This document shows, in pieces, positions 1 through 5,875 of a DNA stretch of 9,579 nt. Within the stretch, counting starts at the first letter, position 1, and each line of letters opens with the position of its first letter. Source of the stretch: Myxococcales bacterium. Lineage in GTDB: Bacteria > Myxococcota > Polyangia > Fen-1088. The notes below the pieces were generated by a model. That model had not been told where the DNA came from and did no database searches. It worked only from the letters and a program-made list of their open reading frames with translations. The stretch spans positions 1 through 9,579 of the forward strand of contig PMCR01000261.1 of the NCBI GenBank assembly GCA_003155465.1, given 5' to 3'. The translations under genes were made by a program, and so were the position numbers.

Positions 1-1
1 C

Positions 2-364
2 GGCTTCATCCCCCAGAACATGGTTTCCACCGTGTACGCGACCGCCGACGTGGTGGCCATGCCCTACCGGCAAGACTACAGCTCGGTCAGCGGCGTGATG
101 CACGAGACCGCCGGCATGGGCAAGCTGATGCTCTGCTCGCGCATCGCCAAGTTCGACGAAGTGGAGCTGAGCATCGATCGCGGGTTGACCGCAGAGCCAC
201 ACGACCGCGAGGCCTGGATCGAGACCACGGTGCGCCTGCTGCGCGACGAGGAATGGGCGCGCCAGATGAAGGAAAAGATTCGACGCTTCGCCGAGCAGAC
301 GAGCTGGGAGAACGTGGGCAAGCTGCACGGCGATCTCTACCAGCGATTGATCGAGAGGGCCTAG
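2..364 (+). CDS. Glycosyltransferase, GT4 type, C-terminal fragment
   Basis: This is the last 120 residues of a protein whose start lies left of the window; the frame is open from base 2 and stops with TAG at 362-364. The motif SGVMHETAGMGK matches the C-terminal donor-binding half of GT-B fold GT4 enzymes, where a conserved Glu sits in an S-G-x-x-x-E-A-like stretch followed by a GKP-like turn. After it come a segment resembling the usual 'G.L..P.D...W...I..LL.D' region and a terminal amphipathic helix ending in W-E-N-V. Such enzymes act in the cytoplasm and transfer a sugar from a nucleotide-sugar donor to a glycan, lipid or other acceptor. The acceptor cannot be told from this fragment. The stop overlaps the next start by one base, so translational coupling is likely. 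The GT4 call is family-level only because the N-terminal acceptor domain is not visible. Confidence 0.8.
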   Translation, partial: GFIPQNMVSTVYATADVVAMPYRQDYSSVSGVMHETAGMGKLMLCSRIAKFDEVELSIDRGLTAEPHDREAWIETTVRLLRDEEWARQMKEKIRRFAEQTSWENVGKLHGDLYQRLIERA

Positions 365-1389
365 TGCGACGCAAGACCCTGGTCCAGCTCGTGTGCGTGA
401 CCGGTTCGCTGGCCGGGCTGGCGTGGCTGCTCGGCCGTATCGGCTGGACCACCATCAGCAGCGCGCTCTTGCGCGTGGGCTGGCCGGCGCTGGCGATTCT
501 CATGCTGCTCGGATGGAGCGAGACGGGGACAGACGGCGCGGCCTTATGGGTCGTCATGGGCCAGCGTCTGCGTCTGGGCTTCGCCGTCACGGTCAACGCC
601 GCCGGCTCCATGCTGAACCTGATCTTGCCTTGGGAGTCAGGCGAGGTCTTGAAGGGGACGCTCTTACGCGGGCAGTTCGGAACCCAGCCTGCGGTCTCGG
701 GCACAATCATCTGGAACTACGTGTTCAAGATCTCGCGTCCCACGCTCTCGCTGGCGGCAGCTTTGTGCGCCTGCGCCCTGTGCCCCGAGACCGATGGGTT
801 CCATCTGGGTGTGATACTCGCGGCCAACGTGCTGGCCTTCGTTCCCTACCTCGGCTTGCGCCTACTCGTCCGCTACGGTGCAGCGGCTGGTTTCCTGCGC
901 ATGCTGGCCTTCATTCCCATCTTGCGCCGTCACCCGGGCCACTGGGTCGACGTGGCGCGCCACATCGACCGCGAGGTCAAGCTCTTCTGGCAGGAGCGAC
1001 CGGTCGCCTATCTGAAGGTGTTCTTCCTCCAGATCGTCGCGCGCATGACGGGATGGGCGAGCTACTACCTGGCGCTGCGGGCGCTGGGGGCGAACTACAG
1101 CTTTGGCCAGGTGTCGCTCGCCTACGCGACATTGAATGTGGCCGAATACGTGATCGCGGTTCTGCCCGCCCGCGTGGGAGTGTCAGAGGGCAGTTCCTAC
1201 TTCCTCTTCAAATTCCTGGGTCTTGACCCCGTCCTGGGGGTTATCATGTGCGTGATCTTGCGTGTGCGGACCATTGTGGCCAATGGCGTGTTGATGCCGT
1301 TCGCGTTCCTCGACTGGAAGCCGGCTGACTTGGCCCCGCCTGGGGCGCCAGGCGCAAAGGCGCAGTGGCGGCAGCCCGGATCCCCATGA
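364..1389 (+). CDS. Flippase-like integral membrane protein (LPG_synthase_TM / UPF0104 family)
   Basis: This is a 341-residue polytopic protein with roughly 7-8 hydrophobic segments. Two landmarks of the LPG synthase transmembrane family (PF03706) are visible: an N-x-x-L-P-x-x-x-G-E element (N85, L88, P89, G93, E94) and a late P-x-x-x-G-x-x-E element (P268, G272, E275) followed by a long hydrophobic helix. Members are homologous to the membrane half of MprF and are often found beside glycosyltransferases; a lipid or lipid-linked-sugar translocation role is commonly proposed but seldom proven. No C-terminal aminoacyl-transferase domain is present, so this is not a full MprF. I chose GTG at 364 because it overlaps the upstream stop (TAGTG) and has GAGG at 355-358. 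The open frame reaches back to ATG 253, but that would overlap the glycosyltransferase by over 100 bases and adds a charged, non-membrane stretch. The C-terminal tail is Pro/Ala/Gly-rich. Confidence 0.82.
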   Translation: MRRKTLVQLVCVTGSLAGLAWLLGRIGWTTISSALLRVGWPALAILMLLGWSETGTDGAALWVVMGQRLRLGFAVTVNAAGSMLNLILPWESGEVLKGTLLRGQFGTQPAVSGTIIWNYVFKISRPTLSLAAALCACALCPETDGFHLGVILAANVLAFVPYLGLRLLVRYGAAAGFLRMLAFIPILRRHPGHWVDVARHIDREVKLFWQERPVAYLKVFFLQIVARMTGWASYYLALRALGANYSFGQVSLAYATLNVAEYVIAVLPARVGVSEGSSYFLFKFLGLDPVLGVIMCVILRVRTIVANGVLMPFAFLDWKPADLAPPGAPGAKAQWRQPGSP

Positions 1390-2981
1390 CCGCGTTCTTG
1401 GGCCGGATGGTAGGGCTGTACCGTCGTTGGCCGGGACTCGCGCTGTTTCTGCTGTTCCTGGCGACCAGCCTGGTCACCCGTGGCTTCCTTGTGGGAGTGG
1501 ACATCCTGGATGTCGACGAGGCCATGCACATCGCGGGCTCGTGGGAATTGCTGCGCGGAGGGCACATCTACGTCGGGTTCGTGGACAACAAGCCACCGCT
1601 TCTCTACGCGTACTACGCCGTGGCCCAGTTGCTTTTCGGGCGCGGCATGCTGGCCATCCACCTGCTGACGGTCCTGGTTACGGTGCCGCTTTCGGCCCTG
1701 GGCGTTTCGGCCTTCTATGCCCACGACCGCCGCGGGGTCATGGCGGGCATGACCTTCTTGGTCTTCGGTGCCGCCTACCTGGCGCACGACATGCACGCGG
1801 CCAATTGCGAGATCCTGATGCTGTTGCCCGCGACATGGGCGGTCGCGGCTGTCCGAGATGAAGAACGCAGCCGGTCTGCGGGCTGGCTGTTGTGGGCAGG
1901 CGGCCTGCTGGGGATCGCGATGTTGTTCAAGCAGCAGGCGCTGGCGTGGTCTCCAGCGCTGGTTCTGTCCGCGCTCCTGGCCAGCCGTGGGGCGCGCCGC
2001 TCGCTGCTGTGGTTGTTGCCTGCCTTCGTCGCAGGCTTGGCCATCCCCCTGCTGGCGACATGGGCTTTCTTCGCAGCGCGGGGAGAAAGCCAGGCGTTCC
2101 TCTACTGGACGGTGTTCTACAATCTTGGGTACGCGCAGCAGCCGATGGAGGGCAGCGAGGCCCTGGTGCGCATCGCGAAGTACTTCCTGCCTTTCGTCGC
2201 CGCGACGGTTGGCTTGTGGATCATGGTCGTGCGCTCTCGCTCGCTGCTGTCGCGCCATCAGCGCGTGCTGGTGTGGAGCGTCCTATGCTGCACGTTCCCC
2301 ATCGTGTTCGTCGGCTTCCGGATGTATCCCCACTACTTCGTTCCGCTCTACACGCCGTTGGCACTGGGCGCGGCGCCGCTTGTGGCTGGTCTGTGCGCGT
2401 TTCCTCTTGGACGATGGGCAAAGCTGGTGCTCGGCTACGGCCTTGCCAGCCTTGTCTGCTTCAGCGTGGCCAACGGCATCCTCTACCTAGGCGGCCACAA
2501 GTTCCCTTGGGAGGAGTACAACACCGAGTATCGCCAAGTGGCGGATATTCTGCGGGCGGACGCCTGTTTCGAAGGCGGGTCGATGTTCACCTGGGGCCCC
2601 GGACCGATGTTCGCCTATTCCGTCCAGCTTCCCCTGGCGAGTCGATTCGCGCTCCCCTATTCGACCATCTGTGGCTACGTTCCGGGCAACTGGGCCATCC
2701 GCTCCGGGCGGGTGAAGGCCACCGAAGTCATCCGGCCCGAGCATTGGGATCAACTGATGGGCGACCTCGCGCGCAATCGGGCCACCTACATTCTCGATGC
2801 CGCCCGCGGGTTCAGAAACTGGAGAGCCTTTCCCATCGAGAATTACCCGCGCATGGTCGGCTTTCTCGACGCTCACTACCAGCTTCTAACCACGGTCGGC
2901 GCGGTTCGGATCTTCAAGCGGCGCGGCTGCGAGGGGAAGGCGCAAGCGCAATCCCGTAGCGGCAGCAGGTCGTGGCCGTAG
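1386..2981 (+). CDS. GT-C membrane glycosyltransferase (GT39 / RgtA-D-like)
   Basis: This is a 531-residue polytopic protein of the PMT/ArnT-like GT-C fold. After the first membrane helix (about residues 18-37) comes an acidic D-x-D-E element (D42, D44, E45), where the catalytic Asp of this fold lies, then a loop with D-N-K-P-P-L (67-72), matching the ArnT/PMT 'KPPL' motif. H134-D-M-H and N140-x-E142 follow in the second periplasmic loop region, and F-K-Q-Q (181-184) resembles the F-K-Q-T/Q motif common in this group. About ten membrane segments precede a soluble, Trp/Tyr-rich C-terminal domain (about 375-510). Such enzymes use a polyprenyl-phosphate sugar as donor and act on the outer face of the inner membrane. 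ATG 1386 forms an ATGA overlap with the previous gene; an in-frame GTG at 1365 with AAAGG at 1356-1360 is a rival start adding seven residues. The basic, Ser-rich last 20 residues look unlike the family. Confidence 0.85.
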   Translation: MTAFLGRMVGLYRRWPGLALFLLFLATSLVTRGFLVGVDILDVDEAMHIAGSWELLRGGHIYVGFVDNKPPLLYAYYAVAQLLFGRGMLAIHLLTVLVTVPLSALGVSAFYAHDRRGVMAGMTFLVFGAAYLAHDMHAANCEILMLLPATWAVAAVRDEERSRSAGWLLWAGGLLGIAMLFKQQALAWSPALVLSALLASRGARRSLLWLLPAFVAGLAIPLLATWAFFAARGESQAFLYWTVFYNLGYAQQPMEGSEALVRIAKYFLPFVAATVGLWIMVVRSRSLLSRHQRVLVWSVLCCTFPIVFVGFRMYPHYFVPLYTPLALGAAPLVAGLCAFPLGRWAKLVLGYGLASLVCFSVANGILYLGGHKFPWEEYNTEYRQVADILRADACFEGGSMFTWGPGPMFAYSVQLPLASRFALPYSTICGYVPGNWAIRSGRVKATEVIRPEHWDQLMGDLARNRATYILDAARGFRNWRAFPIENYPRMVGFLDAHYQLLTTVGAVRIFKRRGCEGKAQAQSRSGSRSWP

Positions 2982-3061
2982 GCGCTCCCGGCTTGTGGCC
3001 GTGAGACTGCCCTGTGTCTTGGCTTTGAACCTGGTGGTTTCCTTGGTAGCCATAGGTTGAC
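2982..3061 (+). other. Intergenic gap, the only sizeable one in the window
   Basis: These 80 bases separate the GT-C gene from the sulfatase-fold gene. I see no GC hairpin followed by a T-run, so no intrinsic terminator is supported, and no convincing sigma-70-type promoter. An 8-base direct repeat, GTGGCCGT, occurs at 2972-2979 and 2995-3002, straddling the upstream stop codon. The 3' end of the gap holds a possible hairpin over the ribosome binding site, listed separately. If the six genes form more than one transcript, this is the likeliest break point. Confidence 0.6.
3028..3058 (+). promoter_or_regulatory. Possible ribosome-binding-site hairpin before the sulfatase-fold gene
   Basis: The putative Shine-Dalgarno AGG at 3054-3056 lies five bases before GTG 3062. 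The same bases can pair in two alternative ways. One is a local hairpin, CCTTGG (3041-3046), loop TAG, CCATAGG (3050-3056), with one bulged T. The other is AACCT (3028-3032) with AGGTT (3054-3058), optionally extended by GG/CC. Both hide the ribosome binding site, which could lower initiation or make it depend on ribosomes arriving from upstream. The pairing is seen in the sequence; a regulatory role is inference, and stems this short also arise by chance. Confidence 0.3.
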
Positions 3062-5875
3062 GTGCCAAGCCCCCGCAGCCTTCCCATCACCATCTTCAGC
3101 GCCGCCCTGGCGAGCGGGGCTGCGGTCGGCATCGTGGACGGCTTGCGGGCCGCACAGCTTGGCCATCTGGGCGGAGCGTCGTTGCTTCTGTGCGTCGCGC
3201 TGGTGGCCGGGTTCGACGTGCTGATCGCTGCGGCCGGCGGCGCGGTCCTGGCAGCGCTGCTGGGCCTTGGTGCCTGGGGGCGGCAGAGGGCCAGCCGGTG
3301 GGTATGTTCGGCGATCGGCTGGTTGGTGACGGGTAGCCTGGCAGCCATTGCACCTGTGCTGGCGTTGGTCTGGACAGCGAATCGCAACAACCGCTTCTTG
3401 GCTGCCGGCATCGTAGCCCTGGCATCGTTGCTGGCGGCGGCCGCCGCCGCAGTCGTGGGGCCGGCCCTGGCGCGCGCACTGCCGTTTTCCTCGCCTCCGT
3501 CGGGGCCAGTCGCAAGCATCCCGGTTCCGCCGGGCAAGCCGGTTTCTGCTGCCGGCATCTTGCTGCTGGCGCCGCTTTCAGCCCTGCTTGTCGAGGTCGC
3601 TGTGTTCTTCGTCGTGTGGCGCACACGGGCGCCTTTGCCTCGGGACGTGAGAATCGCGCGTTCAATCCTGAGCGCAGCGCTCACCGCGCCTCTGCCTTGG
3701 GTCGTGGGCCGCGCCAGCCTCGCCTGGCCGCGTCTGGCATGGCCCAAGTCTCTGGGCGGCGCGCTGCTGCTGTTTGGCGTTCCGACCGGGCTGCTCGTGC
3801 GCGCGCGCTGGGCGCAGGATTTTCAGTTTGTGGCGTGGAACGAGGTCCGCGTGGTGGTGGCTCTGGGGTTGGCCACGGTGGTCCTGGCGTGGCTCCTGCC
3901 ACGGCGTCCCGCCGCCGGCAGAAAGTGGCAGCGAGCCGCGCTGCTGGCGGGCCTGCCGCTGCTGGCGCTGGTGACCGTCTTCGTGGTCGGCGAATCCGAG
4001 GCTGCGCGCAAGTCAGCCTCGGCGCATGCCGCGTTCACCGGCGCCCTGGTGGCCATCGGCCAGCGCAGCTTCGACTTTGACCATGACGGCTACTCGCGCT
4101 TCTTCGGCGGCGGCGACTGCGACGACCGCGATCCCGAGCGCAACCCCGGCGCTCAGGACTGGCCCGATGACGGCATCGATCAGGACTGCGACGGCAAGGA
4201 CGCCAGCAGCGAGTCGCTGCGTTCGCCGCCCTTTCACCCCGTACCGGCCTCGGTACCAGCGGACCTCAAGTTTCTGTTTGTGACCATCGACACCCTGCGC
4301 GCCGATCACCTTGGCTGCTACGGCTACGCGCGGCCGACCACACCCGCGCTTGATCGGTTGGCCAGCGAAAGCGTTCTCTTCGAGAATGGATGGGCCCACG
4401 CGCCCTCGACCCGTTACTCGATGCCGGCCATCGCCACCTCACGCTGGCCGTCAGCCATCAAGTGGGATGAGTCGATTTGGTGGCCACGCATCGATCCCAG
4501 CATGCGCACCATCGGCGAGGCGCTGCACGATCTCGGGTACACCACCGCGGCCTTCTACGCCTATCTTTACTTCAACCGCGCCGACCGCCGCGGTTTCGAG
4601 CGCGGCATCGACTTCTACGACGACCGGCGCGCTGCTCTGCATGTCAACGTCAATGGCCCCATGGAGTCGGTGGGATCTTCTGCGCGCGAGATGGCCGACG
4701 ACGGCATCGCGTTTCTGCGCGAACACGGGCAGGAGAAGTTCTTCCTGTGGATGCACTTCTACGACCCGCACCTGAACTACGAACGCCACCCCGAGGCGCC
4801 TGAGTTCGGCAGTCGCCAGGCCGACCTCTACGATGGTGAGATCTGGTTCACTGACCATCACTTCGGCCGCGTGCTCGACCAGCTCAAGGCCCTGGGGTTG
4901 TGGGACAAGACGGCGATTGTCGTCATCGGCGATCACGGCGAGTCGCTGGGCGAGCACGGTATCAACGCCCACGGCTATCACCTGTACGCGCCCCACACCA
5001 AGGTCCCGTTCATTGTGCGCGTGCCCGGCCTTCTGCCCCGGCGCAGCGGCACGCCCGTGGGCCATGTGGACCTGGCGCCGACCCTGGTCAACCTGGCGCG
5101 CGGCCCGCACCAGCCGGGGTTTCTCGGCCGTTCCATGGTGGACCTGCTGGCGGGAAGTGTCGAGGGCACGGCGCCACAGCCCGTGTTTCAGGAGGTCAGC
5201 TACGAAGGCAATGTCAAGCGGCGGGCGTGGGTCACGGCCACGCACCATCTGATCTGGAACTGGACTCCGGACAACACCACCGAGTGCTACAACCTGGCGC
5301 ACGACCCGGCCGAATCGCGCGATCTGTGGGGGACGCCGGCGGGCGAGCCCGAGTGCTCGCGGCTCAAGGCCGATCTGCGGGCGCGGGTGGCCCTGCTTTC
5401 GCTGCCGGTGGGCTATGGCGAGCAGATCGCAGCCAGCGTGTCGGCGCCGGGAGCCCCGGCGCCTGTGCCTAGCCATCCCCTCGACGGACGCGTCGGCGAT
5501 GTCTTGCGCGTGACCGGCTACGACCTCTCGACGCCGGAGGTTGCGCGCGGCGGGGGAGTCGACTTGACGGTGCACTTCGAGTCGCGGGCACCCGTGCCGC
5601 GCGGCTGGCGGCCGTTTTTTCACCTCGACGGCCCCGGGGGCAGCTTCCGCAATCTGGACCATGTCCCGGTCGACGGCGCCTATCCCATCGAACGCTGGCG
5701 GCCGGGACAGCACATTCGCGACCGACAGCACATCGGGTTCTCCCCACAGGCACCGCCCGGCCTGTACACGGTCTTCGTGGGCCTGTTCAAGGGGTCGGGC
5801 CGCCTGCCGGTGACGCCGCCCGCGGCCAACGACGGCAAGGATCGCCTGCGCTTGGCCACGATTCGGGTGCAGTGA
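3062..5875 (+). CDS. Membrane-anchored sulfatase-fold enzyme with MopE-like metal-binding motif and C-terminal beta-sandwich
   Basis: This is a 937-residue, four-part protein. Residues 1-315 hold about 9-10 hydrophobic membrane segments. Residues 338-380 form an Asp/Cys/Gly-rich MopE-like motif (PF11617-type). Residues 402 to about 790 are a sulfatase/alkaline-phosphatase-superfamily domain: V-T-I-D410-T-L-R-A-D415 at its start, H565 in M-H-F-Y-D-P-H, G-D624-H625-G-E as the second metal site, and H645-T-K647-V-P. Residues about 806-937 are a beta-sandwich of the kind found at the C-terminus of some GT-C proteins. By position, S453 of Y-S-M-P replaces the Cys/Ser of C/S-x-P-x-R and the Arg is I457, so conversion to formylglycine is not expected. 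It could be a phospho- or sulfo-group transferase or a diverged hydrolase acting outside the inner membrane. GTG 3062 is favoured by AGG five bases upstream. The stop overlaps the mutS2 start as GTGA. Substrate unknown. Confidence 0.85.
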   Translation: MPSPRSLPITIFSAALASGAAVGIVDGLRAAQLGHLGGASLLLCVALVAGFDVLIAAAGGAVLAALLGLGAWGRQRASRWVCSAIGWLVTGSLAAIAPVLALVWTANRNNRFLAAGIVALASLLAAAAAAVVGPALARALPFSSPPSGPVASIPVPPGKPVSAAGILLLAPLSALLVEVAVFFVVWRTRAPLPRDVRIARSILSAALTAPLPWVVGRASLAWPRLAWPKSLGGALLLFGVPTGLLVRARWAQDFQFVAWNEVRVVVALGLATVVLAWLLPRRPAAGRKWQRAALLAGLPLLALVTVFVVGESEAARKSASAHAAFTGALVAIGQRSFDFDHDGYSRFFGGGDCDDRDPERNPGAQDWPDDGIDQDCDGKDASSESLRSPPFHPVPASVPADLKFLFVTIDTLRADHLGCYGYARPTTPALDRLASESVLFENGWAHAPSTRYSMPAIATSRWPSAIKWDESIWWPRIDPSMRTIGEALHDLGYTTAAFYAYLYFNRADRRGFERGIDFYDDRRAALHVNVNGPMESVGSSAREMADDGIAFLREHGQEKFFLWMHFYDPHLNYERHPEAPEFGSRQADLYDGEIWFTDHHFGRVLDQLKALGLWDKTAIVVIGDHGESLGEHGINAHGYHLYAPHTKVPFIVRVPGLLPRRSGTPVGHVDLAPTLVNLARGPHQPGFLGRSMVDLLAGSVEGTAPQPVFQEVSYEGNVKRRAWVTATHHLIWNWTPDNTTECYNLAHDPAESRDLWGTPAGEPECSRLKADLRARVALLSLPVGYGEQIAASVSAPGAPAPVPSHPLDGRVGDVLRVTGYDLSTPEVARGGGVDLTVHFESRAPVPRGWRPFFHLDGPGGSFRNLDHVPVDGAYPIERWRPGQHIRDRQHIGFSPQAPPGLYTVFVGLFKGSGRLPVTPPAANDGKDRLRLATIRVQ
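4073..4201 (+). other. MopE-like metal-binding motif region inside the sulfatase-fold gene
   Basis: This stretch encodes residues 338-380, with the pattern D-x-D-x-D-G, then G-D-C-D-D (351-355), N-P-G-A (361-364), and D-G-I-D-Q-D-C-D-G (370-378). The two cysteines, C353 and C376, and the Asp ladder match the 'putative metal-binding motif' (Cu-binding_MopE, PF11617) family, which is also related in pattern to calcium-binding Asp-rich repeats. The family is common in extracellular proteins of Myxococcota. Placed just after the last membrane helix and before the catalytic domain, it should lie outside the inner membrane. Metal identity (Ca or Cu) cannot be read from sequence; C353 and C376 could also form a disulfide. 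Confidence 0.8.

Noticed and set aside
253..363. Upstream extension of the flippase-like gene to ATG 253
   Set aside because: It would overlap the glycosyltransferase by 112 bases and add a charged segment foreign to the family; GTG 364 has a ribosome binding site and the stop-start overlap.
364..1389. Complete MprF (lysyl-phosphatidylglycerol synthase)
   Set aside because: Only the membrane part is present; the cytosolic aminoacyl-transferase domain of about 300 residues is absent.
1892..2959. Same-strand open frame (355 codons) inside the first GT-C gene
   Set aside because: It is in a shifted frame, with Arg/Gly-rich composition typical of off-frame high-GC reading; the GT-C frame has membrane helices and motifs throughout.
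3025..3054. Possible promoter with TTGAAC at 3025-3030
   Set aside because: At 17-18 bases downstream there is only AGCCAT or GCCATA, a poor -10 match, and transcription would begin at or next to the GTG start with no leader.
2941..3061. Intrinsic terminator after the first GT-C gene
   Set aside because: GGCAG at 2961-2965 can pair with CTGCC at 3007-3011 but the loop is 41 bases and no T-run follows.
2914..3747. Antisense open frame across the intergenic gap
   Set aside because: Low-complexity Ala/Arg/Thr composition; no domain, and it covers coding sequence of the membrane region of the sulfatase-fold gene.
4406..4465. Classical formylglycine-dependent sulfatase
   Set aside because: The C/S-x-P-x-R signature is missing (S-M-P-A-I), so only the fold, not the sulfatase mechanism, is supported.
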